64,000 nt of DNA from FEB-25 sp963726315. Its GTDB lineage: Bacteria; Chloroflexota; Anaerolineae; Anaerolineales; UBA4823. Shown here in pieces: positions 44,332 through 53,865 of the stretch. The stretch covers positions 868,001 through 932,000 of the forward strand of contig CAVSBZ010000005.1 of NCBI GenBank assembly GCA_963726315.1, in the 5' to 3' direction. The notes below the pieces were generated by a model. That model worked only from the letters and a program-made list of their open reading frames with translations. It made no database searches and had not been told where the DNA came from. Made by a program: the position numbers and the translations under genes. Numbering within the stretch: the stretch's first letter is position 1; each line of letters begins with the position of its first letter.

Positions 44332-44717
44332 TCAATCCTCCAGGCGGAATGGTTATCAAAGATCCCAATTTGCCTCAACATAGGATTTTGGTACTTTGTA
44401 ATATATATTTATCAACATCAATCCCGATCTTCCTGAGCAATAGATAAACATGGATAAATCGCATCCTAATTGTATAATTTTAGAACTCGCCTCAACACAT
44501 GTCAAGATTAGGGTGATTAATATTTGATAAACATCGCTGGTGACCTGTGACGTTTATCTAACCGGCTGGGTGAACCCGGAAACGTCAAATCTTACTAAAA
44601 ATCCTCACTAACAAATCGAACAGAATTACAGTCAGCGTGGAGTGAGAAATCGTGAATCAGGGTAAAATGGCTTCATTCCATCGGGGTAATTAAGCCAATC
44701 GCATATTGAGGAGCTGC
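44332..44717. other. 386-bp divergent intergenic region
   Basis: Shared upstream region of two divergent genes. It holds an imperfect hairpin with arms GACGTTT (44549-44555) and AAACGTC (44580-44586) and an inner CCGG pair; no gene is supported. Promoters for both genes are expected here. Confidence 0.45.
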
Positions 44718-47054
44718 ATGATGTATCGTTTTATTTCCACGCTTTCGATAATCACCCTGCTTTCTGTATTAATTACACTGCCTTCTGGCGCATCAACCCA
44801 ATATATACCTCAGCAAACCGGTAGCTTGTCCTATGTTGAATCCTCAGTTGGTTTAATCCCACCAAACCTTGAAGCGGGTCCGATTGAAATGGAAATGGGA
44901 GATGTTAATGCCGATGGTAACCCTGACCTGGTATCGATCGGTGACCATTATGGCGGTGTGTATGAAGAGCAGGGCATCATGGTTTGGTTCGGCGATGGCG
45001 TGGGAAATTGGTCCTGGCAGCATTATGGACAGGATTTTGGATATGGTGGAATTGCCTTGGGAGATGTGAACAACGATGGCATGGTTGACGTAGGCTATGG
45101 CATGCACCACAATTATGATGGCGAATTGGGTGATCAGTTGCTCGAAGTAGCCCTCGGTGATGGGACCGGACTTGCCTGGACCCCTTATGACGATGGTCTG
45201 GCGACCAATGGCGAGTATTGGGGCATGTTCGGCACCGACTTCGCCGATGTAGAAGTTGATGGAGATTTAGACCTGGGATCCACTTCTTTTGGCTGCTGCA
45301 ATGGGGTACACGTCTATCTCAACCATTCTGACGGCAGCTGGGTGCAGTCCTGGAGCACGCTAGAAAATAACGGTTTCAGCAATGACCAATTCACATTTGG
45401 CGACATTAACGGTGATGGCTACCCCGACCTGGCAGTTAATTACCAGTACGGTACCGTCTACCTGGGTGATGGCAGCGGAAGCTTCAGCCTGAACCAGGGC
45501 AACCTCCCACCAGCGGTGGATGTGATTGGCGTAGCGCTTGGAGACGTCAACCTCGACGGGCGCGATGAGCTCGGGCTTACCACCGATAATGGCTCGGTCC
45601 AGATATGGGCTTGGTTGTCTGCCGGCGTGTGGCAGGATATCTCAGGCTCTTTACCAAATAGCGGTCCCTTTGAGGCGCTGCAGCTATTCGATATGGACAT
45701 GGATGGCTATTCCGACGTCATCGCCTTTGGCACTGGTCAGGTGACCCTGTGGGGTGGTGACGGCGCGGGCAATTGGACCCAGCTTACCAATTTCACTACC
45801 CCCACACCGGGATACGCCCAGGCATTCCGCGTGGGAGGGGATGTGGACCACAACGGTTATCCGGATATTGTGTTGGTTTCAGAAGAAGGCAGTGAATACA
45901 ACACTCAAAACCATCTGCATGTTTTCAAGGAAGCCTCGACACCAGCAGTATTGGAGATCAAGCCTGTCAGCCCATCAGCAAATAAGTCTTATCATGCTGG
46001 TGCGGTTGCGTTTATCGATTGGATCAGCGCTGTTCCAGGGGGTGAATTGGGTGCGGTATCTTTAGAACTATCCATCCATGGTCCGGACGGTTCGTGGCAG
46101 CCAATTGCCAGTGATCTGCCAAACAATGGGCGCTACCAATGGTCAATCCCTGCTGAAATACCCTCTACCGATAATGCATTCATCCGCTACACATTGACGG
46201 TATCTGATGGTTCAGCTCAGGCAATCACCCCTGCCGCGTTCACCATCCTCGGATCTACCCAGGAGCCTATCTCCGGCTTGACCGTTGTGAATGACAGTCC
46301 GACCGTGCTCGGTGAGACGACCATTCTCACTGCGACGGTGATCTCCGGAACGAATATCACTTACGATTGGGACCTGGGTGATGGCTTTTCCGCCAGCGGG
46401 TCAGTCGTCAGTCACATTTACCCCGATCTGGGTATCTACTCCGCTACGGTGACCGCTACCAATTCCATCAGCCAGGCTGATGCTTCAACTCAAGTTGAAA
46501 TCTACGAGCAGCCTCTCACTGGGCTGGTTGCAGCTAATGACGGTCCTACAATCCTGGGCGAGATCACCATACTATCAGCAACGGTTACTTCGGGCTCCAA
46601 TGTTGTTTACGAGTGGGACCTGGGGGATGGCGACATTGCCGCCGGGTCAATTGTTTACCACATTTACCCTGATACGGGTACTTACACCGCTACTGTGACC
46701 GCCGCTAATGCGGTCAGCGTAGCACAGGCTTCAACGATTGTAGAAGCGTATGAAGAGCCGATTACCGGCCTGGTTGCAGATAACAACAGCCCAACCCTGC
46801 TCGGAGAGACCACCACGCTTACTGCAACCGTTCTTTCTGGTAGCAACATTGTTTATGAGTGGGATTTAGGCGATGGTATCACTGCCACCGGCTCGGTGAT
46901 CAGCCATATTTATCCTGATGTCGGTATGTATACCGCTGAAGTCACCGCCAGGAATGCCGTCGGTGAAGTTATCACTTCTACTGTCGTGCATATCTATGCT
47001 CTGCCAACGGTCAAGCACATTTGGCTGCCCATGATGTGGCGCGGTGGGGGTTAA
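44718..47054 (+). CDS. secreted FG-GAP/VCBS-repeat protein with three PKD domains
   Basis: About 778 residues, exported by an N-terminal signal peptide. Residues about 60-400 contain seven Ca2+-binding FG-GAP/VCBS turns ('DVNADGNPDL', 'DVNNDGMVDV', 'DVEVDGDLDL', 'DINGDGYPDL', 'DVNLDGRDEL', 'DMDMDGYSDV', 'DVDHNGYPDI'), as in a seven-bladed propeller. A beta-sandwich segment follows, then three near-identical PKD repeats of 80 residues ('YEWDLGDG', 'SHIYPD.G.YTA.VTA.N'). It ends in 'HIWLPMMWRGGG', like the short 'LPLV.R' tails of many secreted Chloroflexota proteins. It is probably a cell-surface or extracellular binding protein. The start at 44718 has GAGGAG six bases ahead. Confidence 0.85.
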   Translation: MMYRFISTLSIITLLSVLITLPSGASTQYIPQQTGSLSYVESSVGLIPPNLEAGPIEMEMGDVNADGNPDLVSIGDHYGGVYEEQGIMVWFGDGVGNWSWQHYGQDFGYGGIALGDVNNDGMVDVGYGMHHNYDGELGDQLLEVALGDGTGLAWTPYDDGLATNGEYWGMFGTDFADVEVDGDLDLGSTSFGCCNGVHVYLNHSDGSWVQSWSTLENNGFSNDQFTFGDINGDGYPDLAVNYQYGTVYLGDGSGSFSLNQGNLPPAVDVIGVALGDVNLDGRDELGLTTDNGSVQIWAWLSAGVWQDISGSLPNSGPFEALQLFDMDMDGYSDVIAFGTGQVTLWGGDGAGNWTQLTNFTTPTPGYAQAFRVGGDVDHNGYPDIVLVSEEGSEYNTQNHLHVFKEASTPAVLEIKPVSPSANKSYHAGAVAFIDWISAVPGGELGAVSLELSIHGPDGSWQPIASDLPNNGRYQWSIPAEIPSTDNAFIRYTLTVSDGSAQAITPAAFTILGSTQEPISGLTVVNDSPTVLGETTILTATVISGTNITYDWDLGDGFSASGSVVSHIYPDLGIYSATVTATNSISQADASTQVEIYEQPLTGLVAANDGPTILGEITILSATVTSGSNVVYEWDLGDGDIAAGSIVYHIYPDTGTYTATVTAANAVSVAQASTIVEAYEEPITGLVADNNSPTLLGETTTLTATVLSGSNIVYEWDLGDGITATGSVISHIYPDVGMYTAEVTARNAVGEVITSTVVHIYALPTVKHIWLPMMWRGGG

Positions 47055-47134
47055 TATATTTGAAAAAAAGTAGGTACCTGACTCCTCGGTTAAAGACCGG
47101 AGAGCTTCCAAACCCCAAAGTAACTAATTTAAAA

Positions 47135-47162
47135 CCCTCCCCTGGTTAAAACCCGGGGAGGG
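47135..47162. terminator. hairpin between convergent genes
   Basis: Arms CCCTCCCC / GGGGAGGG with a 12-base loop, 80 bp past the PKD protein stop and 30 bp from the hydrolase stop. There is no long T tract, so it may be a weak or Rho-assisted terminator. A second, weaker hairpin (CTCC..GGTT..ACCGGAG) lies just upstream near 47,083. Confidence 0.5.
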
Positions 47163-47191
47163 CGATGGTGGGGTTCTCTCGGCGGCTTGAT

Positions 47192-48112
47192 CTACTTCTT
47201 GTTATTAACCCCAACCTCCAATTGGCGATGATACTTGAGCACTCCAAGGTTGGTAAAACTACCTTTTGCCAGCTTGCCATCCTCGTAAATGGGAAAAGTA
47301 TGATCAGAATCACGCAGCTGTTTGAGTGTCTGCGCCAGTCCGATGGTGCCGAATTCGCGCGTGCGTGTGCAGTGGTCCAGGTCGATCATTTCGGTAAGGA
47401 TCGTCTGGTTGGTTGAGGCTTCCTGAAGGATGCGTCCATCCGGGTCAATCATTGTGGAACGCCCACCACCCCAGGTTCCTACGCCGTTAACGCTGATGAA
47501 GTAGCATTGATTAAAAAGGGCATTCGCCCGGCACATCACCAGTTCCAGCTCTCGGTCTGAGGTGGGTGTAAGTGTAGGTTGCAGGATGACTTCCGCTCCC
47601 TGCCACACCAGGGTTCGTGCAACCTCGGGGAACCACATGTCATAGCAGATGCACAGACCAAAGCGACCTACCTCAGGGATATCGAATACGCAAAACTCAT
47701 TACCTGGAGTCACGCCATTCTCATAAGGCAGCCAGGGGAACATCTTGCGGTATTTTCGCACGATCTCACCTTGCGGAGATATCACCAGAGCTGTGTTGTA
47801 TAACTTATCTCCATCCAGCTCGTACATACTCCCAGGAACAAGCCAGCGGTTCAGGTTGTGTGCCAGGTCACATAAGCGCCTGGTGAACTCACCCGGAACT
47901 GTTTCTGAATTCTTAGTAAGCCAATCTCGATCGTCCGAAGTCACAAACTGATCCAGTCCGGGTACTACAAGCTCATGAAACATGATCAGCTGCACCCACG
48001 GGAAGGATTTAGTTAGGTTAGTAGCAATTTCGCTCATTTTGTCCACTGTGGCCTGTGCGTTGAACGCTACCACTTGCATTTGTACTCCGGCAATCCCGAA
48101 TAAACGGCTCAT
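47192..48112 (-). CDS. carbon-nitrogen hydrolase (nitrilase superfamily)
   Basis: A 306-residue amidase-type enzyme with the complete Glu-Lys-Cys triad: Glu in 'IMFHELVVPG', Lys in 'IVRKYRKMFPW', and Cys in 'GLCICYDMWFPEV'. Such enzymes cleave amides, carbamoyl groups or nitriles, releasing ammonia. The start at 48112 has GAGGAG ahead of it and lies 4 bp after the stop codon of the ABC ATPase gene, so it is the last gene of the importer operon. That suggests it acts on the imported compound or a product of it. Substrate unknown; similar to formamidase/N-carbamoyl amidase branches. Confidence 0.88.
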   Translation of the reverse strand: MSRLFGIAGVQMQVVAFNAQATVDKMSEIATNLTKSFPWVQLIMFHELVVPGLDQFVTSDDRDWLTKNSETVPGEFTRRLCDLAHNLNRWLVPGSMYELDGDKLYNTALVISPQGEIVRKYRKMFPWLPYENGVTPGNEFCVFDIPEVGRFGLCICYDMWFPEVARTLVWQGAEVILQPTLTPTSDRELELVMCRANALFNQCYFISVNGVGTWGGGRSTMIDPDGRILQEASTNQTILTEMIDLDHCTRTREFGTIGLAQTLKQLRDSDHTFPIYEDGKLAKGSFTNLGVLKYHRQLEVGVNNKK

Positions 48113-48116
48113 AGTA

Positions 48117-49088
48117 TCACTCCTCATCTACCAAATGGCAGGCAGCCAGATGGCCGCTTTTTATTTGTCTTAATAACGGTTCTTTCTGCGAGCAAATTTC
48201 TATTGCCCAAGGGCAGCGCGTATGAAAGCGGCAGCCTGATGGTGGATTGATTGGGCTGGGCACATTGCCTTCCAAAATAGTCAGCTCACGTACGTTGTCC
48301 ACATCTGCGAGAGGAATGGCACCGAACAACGCCTGTGTGTATGGGTGCAATGGGGAATTGAAGATTTCCTCCGCCGGCGCAAGCTCCACCAGCTTGCCTA
48401 AATACATTACACCTATACGGTCGCTGATATGCTGTACCACATTTAGATCATGTGAGATAAAAACGTATGTCAATCCATGCACTTTCCTCAGCTCATCTAG
48501 AAGGTTGATGATCTGCGCCTGGACTGAAACATCGAGGGCGGAAGTGGGTTCATCCAGTACCAGCAGTCGGGGGTTCAACGCCATCGCCCGCGCAACTGCC
48601 ACTCGTTGGCATTGCCCTCCTGAGAGCTCATGCGGAAAGCGGTCAAGGTGTTGCCTTCCCAGCCCCACCTGCTCGAGCAGCCCGATGACCCGCGGTCTCA
48701 GCCCACTCTTTTCAACCACCTTGTGGGTGACCAACGGCTCTGCTACGATTTGTTCGATTTTCATCCGGGGGCTAAGCGAGGAGAGTGGGTTTTGAAAGAC
48801 AATTTGCATCTGCTGGCGCATGTGACGCATTGCCTCACCCTTGAGTTCGTCAAGGTCTTTGCCATCAAAGAGCACCTGTCCGGCTGTAGGTTGGAGCAAG
48901 CGCAGCAGGATACGCCCCATGGTGGTTTTTCCACAACCCAATTCACCCACCAGCCCGAAAACTTCCCCTTGTTCAATGCTCAAATCCACCCCATCTATGG
49001 CATATACATAGCGGATTTTGCCTGTCAGCCATCCTCCCGGTAGGCGGAAGTATTTCTTCAGGGAGCGCACTTCCACCAGTGATGTCAT
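48117..49088 (-). CDS. oligopeptide/dipeptide ABC importer ATPase, DppF/OppF-like
   Basis: A 323-residue ATPase: 'FGLVGELGCGKTTMGRIL' (Walker A 'GELGCGKTT'), signature 'LSGGQCQRVAVARAM', Walker B 'LLVLDEPTSALD', and C-terminal oligopeptide domain with 'CRFHTRCPWAIEICSQKEP', the Fe-S-type Cys motif of this subfamily. The start at 49088 overlaps the previous stop by 4 bp (ATGA) with GGAGC ahead. It pairs with the DppD-like ATPase to energise the permease. Confidence 0.93.
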   Translation of the reverse strand: MTSLVEVRSLKKYFRLPGGWLTGKIRYVYAIDGVDLSIEQGEVFGLVGELGCGKTTMGRILLRLLQPTAGQVLFDGKDLDELKGEAMRHMRQQMQIVFQNPLSSLSPRMKIEQIVAEPLVTHKVVEKSGLRPRVIGLLEQVGLGRQHLDRFPHELSGGQCQRVAVARAMALNPRLLVLDEPTSALDVSVQAQIINLLDELRKVHGLTYVFISHDLNVVQHISDRIGVMYLGKLVELAPAEEIFNSPLHPYTQALFGAIPLADVDNVRELTILEGNVPSPINPPSGCRFHTRCPWAIEICSQKEPLLRQIKSGHLAACHLVDEE

Positions 49089-50077
49089 GGGCTCGCTTGC
49101 TCCATTTTTCTTTTCGGATCTACCAGGAAACACGCACTCGTATGCTCATCGCTGATTGGATATAAATCTGGCACTTCCTGCGTGCATCGTTCGAATACAT
49201 AAGGGCAGCGAGGTGCGAACGGACAACCCGGTAGTGTTCCGGGGTTTGAGGGCACCACCCCAGGGATGACTTCCATCTTTTTTCCTCGTCCTCCGGGTCG
49301 TGGGACTGCATTGATCAGACCGCGCGAATATGGGTGCTGCGGGTTTTTGAACACTTGATGTGTTGTACCAATTTCTACTACTTTCCCAGCATACAGGATC
49401 ACCAATCGGTTGCAGGTCTGTGCTACCACTCCCAGGTTATGGGTGATCAGGATGGCTGAGATATCGAATTCCTTCTGCAAGTCTTTCAAAAGCTTGAGGA
49501 TCTGAGCTTGGATGGTCACATCCAGGGCGGTGGTGGGTTCGTCTGCGATTAGCAGGCGCGGGTGGCAAGAAAGCGCCATCGCGATCATCACCCGCTGCTG
49601 TTGTCCACCTGACAGCTGGTGAGGATAACTCTCCAGGATTCTTTCGACATCTGGTAAACCTACTGCCAGGAGCATTTCTGCAGCATGATTTTTCGCTTCG
49701 CTTTTGGATAATTTGGTATGCCTGCGGATGACCCGACCCATCTGTTCTCCCACGGTGAATACCGGGTTGAGTGAAGAGCTTGGGTCCTGGAAGATCATGG
49801 CAATCTGGCTGCCGCGCGTTTTCTCAATTTCAGATTTGGATAGCTGTAATAAATCAATCCCTTCGAGGATGATTTGGCCTTTTGTGATGCGCGCTGAGCG
49901 CGATAGCAGGCGCAGGATGCTTAACCCGGTAACAGTTTTTCCACAACCAGTTTCACCCACCAATCCGAGAACTTCTCCCTTATGCACGCTGAAACTTACA
50001 CCGTTCAGGGCTTTGAGATCGCCTCTTGAAGTTTCGAACTTGAGGTATAAATCTTTGATTTCCAGCAGAGTGCTCAT
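49085..50077 (-). CDS. oligopeptide/dipeptide ABC importer ATPase, DppD/OppD-like
   Basis: A 330-residue ATPase: Walker A 'GETGCGKTVTGLS', signature 'LSGGQQQRVMIAMAL', Walker B 'LLIADEPTTALDVT' and C-terminal 'CPFAPRCPYVFERC', again the four-Cys motif of the subfamily. It overlaps the stop of the DppC-like gene by 4 bp. Together with the other ATPase it forms the motor of the peptide-type importer. Confidence 0.93.
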   Translation of the reverse strand: MSTLLEIKDLYLKFETSRGDLKALNGVSFSVHKGEVLGLVGETGCGKTVTGLSILRLLSRSARITKGQIILEGIDLLQLSKSEIEKTRGSQIAMIFQDPSSSLNPVFTVGEQMGRVIRRHTKLSKSEAKNHAAEMLLAVGLPDVERILESYPHQLSGGQQQRVMIAMALSCHPRLLIADEPTTALDVTIQAQILKLLKDLQKEFDISAILITHNLGVVAQTCNRLVILYAGKVVEIGTTHQVFKNPQHPYSRGLINAVPRPGGRGKKMEVIPGVVPSNPGTLPGCPFAPRCPYVFERCTQEVPDLYPISDEHTSACFLVDPKRKMEQASP

Positions 50078-50967
50078 CGGTATTGCCTCGGGTCGAAAAT
50101 ATCGCGCATCGTGTCACCGATCAAGTTGAACGCCAACACGACGATAAAAATGGCCAAGCCTGGGAAAGTGGAAATCCACCATTGCTCCAAAATATAGGTG
50201 CGACCTTCCGATACCATCAAGCCCCAATCGGGTGATGGAGGCTGGGTGCCAAGACCCAGGAACGCCAAGCCCCCCATAGCCAGGATGACCGTGCCCAAGT
50301 CAACTGTCGCTTGTACCAGGATTGCTGATATTGTGTTTGGCAGGATGTGTCGCAAAATAATAGTCGAGTCTCGCACGCCAATCGCCTGAGCGGCTTCGAC
50401 AAAGTAGCGTTCCTTCAAACTGATCGTTACACCGCGCACGAGGCGCGTATACCATGGCCACCACGAGACAATCAGCGCGATGGCGGCATTTTGTAAGCCA
50501 CGGCCGAGGGCAGTTGCGATCGCCATCGCCAAAAGGAGTGATGGGAATGCCAGGAATAAGTCGGTGACGCGCATGATTGTCTCATCGACCCAACCGCCCT
50601 TATAGCCTGCGATGGCTCCCAAGGGCGCTCCAATCAGCACCGCAAACAGTACCACCCCAATCGGCACGATCAACGCCGGACGTGCTCCCACGATAACACG
50701 ACTGAGCACATCCCGTCCCAACTTGTCGGTGCCAAACGGGTGTTCGAGTGAAGGAGCCAACATGGTATTGGCTACATTGGTCTTTCCAGCCCCTTCCAAT
50801 GGGTAGGGAGCAACCTGATAAGCAAAGATACCTATGAAAATAAAAAGGATGATGACAATGGTGCTGATCAGAGAAAGTGGGTCACGTAGGATGACGTTCA
50901 GCACATGTTTGGAAGTCCGTGTGCTTTGGATTTCTGGCTCAACCGGGATAGCAGGGATGGCGGTCAT
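50074..50967 (-). CDS. ABC importer permease, DppC/OppC-like
   Basis: A 297-residue permease with about six TM helices. 'HPFGTDKLGRDVLSRVIVGA' is the signature N-terminal loop of OppC proteins. The EAA loop reads 'EAAQAIGVRDSTIILRHILP' near residue 200, which docks with the ATPase. An amphipathic extension precedes TM1. It pairs with the DppB-like gene upstream. The next gene starts within its last bases (4-bp overlap). Confidence 0.93.
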   Translation of the reverse strand: MTAIPAIPVEPEIQSTRTSKHVLNVILRDPLSLISTIVIILFIFIGIFAYQVAPYPLEGAGKTNVANTMLAPSLEHPFGTDKLGRDVLSRVIVGARPALIVPIGVVLFAVLIGAPLGAIAGYKGGWVDETIMRVTDLFLAFPSLLLAMAIATALGRGLQNAAIALIVSWWPWYTRLVRGVTISLKERYFVEAAQAIGVRDSTIILRHILPNTISAILVQATVDLGTVILAMGGLAFLGLGTQPPSPDWGLMVSEGRTYILEQWWISTFPGLAIFIVVLAFNLIGDTMRDIFDPRQYR

Positions 50968-50968
50968 G

Positions 50969-51991
50969 TTAATTTAAGGATATCCTTGGATCGATCCATG
51001 CCTGAAGCAGATCCACTCCTAAGTTGATGATCACGTAGATAATGGATCCATATAGAGTGATACCCATGATAGCCGGGTAATCAATATTTAATAGCGAATG
51101 GACGGTGAAAAGTCCGAGACCTGGCCAGTTAAATATTATTTCGACGAAAAATGTGCCCGTGAGTGCATACGCCACGGTCAAACCGATGACGGTTAAGGTT
51201 GGGCTGAATGCATTCTTTAACGCGTATAAATATACAATCACCGTTTCCCGTATACCATAAGCCCGCGCTGTGCGGATGTAGTCCTGTTCCATCACTTCCA
51301 ACATGGTTGACCGTGTCATTCTTGCAACAAGTCCCATCGGATACGCTGCCAAGGTTAGGGCAGGTAGTACCAAATGGTAAACAACATCTTTAAATGCAAG
51401 CCAATTACTGCCTAATAATGCATCGATGAGCAGGAAATTCGTAATTGGGTTTATCGGATTGGTGAAACGCAGCTCGTTGCTGAAGCGCCCGGCAAGCGGC
51501 AGGAGGTCCAGCCTTCTGAAAAACAGGATTTGCAGTAATAGACCCAGGTAAAACGCAGGCAAGGACACCCCAATAATTGAGATGGTGCGCACGAACACAT
51601 CTGTGGGCTTGCCCTGTGAGCGGGCACTGATCACCCCCATAGGCACGCCAATTAGTACTGCCAGCATCATACCAGTGAACAACAACTCGAGCGTGGCGGG
51701 CAGGCGGCTTGAAAGTTCTTGTAATACGGGGCGCTTGGTAGCGATGGAGGTACCCAGGTCTCCGTGCAGCAGGTCGCGCATATAGATGAGATACTGTACC
51801 GGCAGAGGTTTATCCAATCCGAGCTGCGTAGTAACCCGCGCAATATCCTCTGCCCGCGCTTTTGGACCAATGTACAAGATCGCGGCATTGGACGGAATAA
51901 CTCGCGCCAGTGCAAAGGTGATGATCGAGACTCCGATCAAAACAAAAACAGAGGTAGCCAGGCGCCGGATGATGAATTCAAGTCTGCGCAT
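50969..51991 (-). CDS. ABC importer permease, DppB/OppB-like
   Basis: A 340-residue permease beginning 'EFIIRRLATSVFVLIGVSII', with the OppB loop 'DLLHGDLGTSIATKRPVLQEL' and the EAA-like loop 'TARAYGIRETVIVYLYALKNA' near 240-260. Six TM helices. It forms the pore with the DppC-like protein. One base separates it from the next gene. An intergenic hairpin lies between it and the upstream binding-protein gene. Confidence 0.93.
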   Translation of the reverse strand: MRRLEFIIRRLATSVFVLIGVSIITFALARVIPSNAAILYIGPKARAEDIARVTTQLGLDKPLPVQYLIYMRDLLHGDLGTSIATKRPVLQELSSRLPATLELLFTGMMLAVLIGVPMGVISARSQGKPTDVFVRTISIIGVSLPAFYLGLLLQILFFRRLDLLPLAGRFSNELRFTNPINPITNFLLIDALLGSNWLAFKDVVYHLVLPALTLAAYPMGLVARMTRSTMLEVMEQDYIRTARAYGIRETVIVYLYALKNAFSPTLTVIGLTVAYALTGTFFVEIIFNWPGLGLFTVHSLLNIDYPAIMGITLYGSIIYVIINLGVDLLQAWIDPRISLN

Positions 51992-52044
51992 ACAGTTCCA
52001 GCTTAGGGCGTGACCACAAAAGGTGGATTATATGTTTTTTAAGA

Positions 52045-52078
52045 TCAGGGAGCGGAATACTACTGCTCCGCTCCCTGA
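52045..52078 (-). promoter_or_regulatory. hairpin between binding-protein and permease genes
   Basis: A 12-bp perfect stem TCAGGGAGCGGA / TCCGCTCCCTGA with a 10-base loop lies 12 bp past the stop of the substrate-binding gene. No U tract follows, so read-through is likely. Such hairpins commonly raise the level of the binding protein over the permease by protecting its mRNA. Confidence 0.7.
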
Positions 52079-52090
52079 ATTTGAAAAGGT

Positions 52091-53791
52091 TTATTGTGCT
52101 GGGGTCAGCTGGTAGAACCAGAACGGTGTGAATGGGTAGTTCAGGTTGTATTCGAATCCGGCAATATGCTTCGGTATCGCATAGGCTGCTTTGGTATCAA
52201 AGAAGAATACACCCGGGGCTTGATCAACCAGCTGGTTCATTGCAGTGATATAGTCCTGCTGAGAGGCGGTTGGGTCAGTGACAGTTTCACCAATCGCTTT
52301 ATCAAGTGTGTCGTTGTAATCCTTATCATACCAGTAGGACAGGTTGAAGGCAGTCACGTTTAAGTGAGGTGCATCGGCAGTACCGTAGAACATTGACCAC
52401 AGGTTGTCCGAACCAGCATCCGAATAGGTCGGCCAGTACAGCAGTAGGAACATATCCTGTGCGGTGGCTGGATCTGATTTCGCCTCTGCCCATTGCTGGC
52501 TGAATAGGATCGGCTCGATAGATACATCGACACCCAGTTGGGCAAACGAGTCCTTGATCAGCGGAGCAAATAGTGATTCTGCATTGTTCTCTGAGGCATA
52601 CGTCAGGCGGATGGAGAAACCACCATCCGAATAACCAGCCTGCTTAAGCAGCGCTTCTGCCTTGTCCAGATCATATGAATATTGAGTTACCTGGTCCGAC
52701 CACGGCCATACACCCTCAGGGACGGGTCCACGGCTCTGTGTTCCCAAGCCTGCTACAGAGATATTGATGATATCCTGGTAGGGGATGGCATACGATAGCG
52801 CCTGGCGTACCAGCGGGTTATCCAATGGCGGTTTCAAGGTGTTGAAGAATCCCACATAATTAAAGAAAGATTTCTCTTCATAAACCGTGTAATCAGGATT
52901 ATTTCGGAAGGCGTCCAGGTTGTCCGGAGGGATCGAGCCCGCCAAGTCGACCTCGCCGCCTTCGAGCAATTGCTGTTGGGTGGTTGCCTCAGGAACAATC
53001 TGACACAACACAATATCATAATTATTGGGTTGGAAGCCGCCCCAATAATTATCAAATTTCTTAAAGACCACTTCCTGGTCAGGGGTATAGGAATCGACCA
53101 TATAAGGACCTGTCCCGGCTTCTTTTCCAGATTCGTAATATGTTTCATCGGCTGCAACAGCTGCGAGTGCCTTGGGGCTAACAATCCATGCGCCATACAG
53201 GGATGAAGCAATCAAGTCGACTGGGGCTGCATAAGATAGTTTAAATACCACGGTGTTTTCGTCAGGTGTTTCAATAGTATCTAATGGTAGCCATATGAAG
53301 GATGCGCCACCGTGGTCCTTGGCAGCATCGATGGATTGCTTGACAGCATCGGCATTCATCACTTCACCGTCATGGAAAGTCACTCCCTGGCGTAAATGGA
53401 AAGTCCAGGTCAAGCCATCTGCACTCGATTCCCAGCTTTCTGCCAGCAAGGGGGTGAAGCGTTCTGCTGAATCAGGTGGATTAATACGTAGGAGCTGCTC
53501 GTACATGTTTGCCATATACGCCGCCTCGGTCGAGAAGGACTTGACAGGGTCCCAGGTGGTGAAGCTTGCAGTTAGTGCGATGCGCAGCACGGTTGGTGCT
53601 TTGGTTGGCTCGGCTGTGGGTACCTCCGTGGGTGGTACAGAAGTTGGTTGCGCTTTTGTAGGCTGAGCGACCGTTGCAGGCGGGTTTGTGGCGGCAGCTG
53701 TTGTGGCTGGTGTCGCTGTCTGCCCACCGCATGCGGTCACCAACAGCATAATCGCCAACAGGACGAATATTAACAAACGATTTCGATTCAT
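52091..53791 (-). CDS. substrate-binding lipoprotein of a peptide-type ABC importer (family 5)
   Basis: A 566-residue lipoprotein with lipobox 'LLVTAC' (Cys near 21), a Thr/Pro/Ala/Gln-rich linker to about 70, and then a family 5 solute-binding domain: 'LTWTFHLRQGVTFHDGEVMNA', 'PLARQ'-like 'NPLVRQALSYAIPYQDI', 'GVWPWSDQVTQYSYDLDKAEAL' and 'GFSIRLTYASENNAES'. It captures the ligand at the outer membrane face and delivers it to the DppBC-like permease. First gene of the six-gene operon that ends with the C-N hydrolase. The adjacent large regulator gene diverges from it. Confidence 0.92.
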   Translation of the reverse strand: MNRNRLLIFVLLAIMLLVTACGGQTATPATTAAATNPPATVAQPTKAQPTSVPPTEVPTAEPTKAPTVLRIALTASFTTWDPVKSFSTEAAYMANMYEQLLRINPPDSAERFTPLLAESWESSADGLTWTFHLRQGVTFHDGEVMNADAVKQSIDAAKDHGGASFIWLPLDTIETPDENTVVFKLSYAAPVDLIASSLYGAWIVSPKALAAVAADETYYESGKEAGTGPYMVDSYTPDQEVVFKKFDNYWGGFQPNNYDIVLCQIVPEATTQQQLLEGGEVDLAGSIPPDNLDAFRNNPDYTVYEEKSFFNYVGFFNTLKPPLDNPLVRQALSYAIPYQDIINISVAGLGTQSRGPVPEGVWPWSDQVTQYSYDLDKAEALLKQAGYSDGGFSIRLTYASENNAESLFAPLIKDSFAQLGVDVSIEPILFSQQWAEAKSDPATAQDMFLLLYWPTYSDAGSDNLWSMFYGTADAPHLNVTAFNLSYWYDKDYNDTLDKAIGETVTDPTASQQDYITAMNQLVDQAPGVFFFDTKAAYAIPKHIAGFEYNLNYPFTPFWFYQLTPAQ

Positions 53792-53865
53792 TCCAAATCT
53801 CCTCTCTTATGTGTGAGTTGCTGTTAGAATACTATCATAATAAGTTTGCAAATTATTTGCAATAT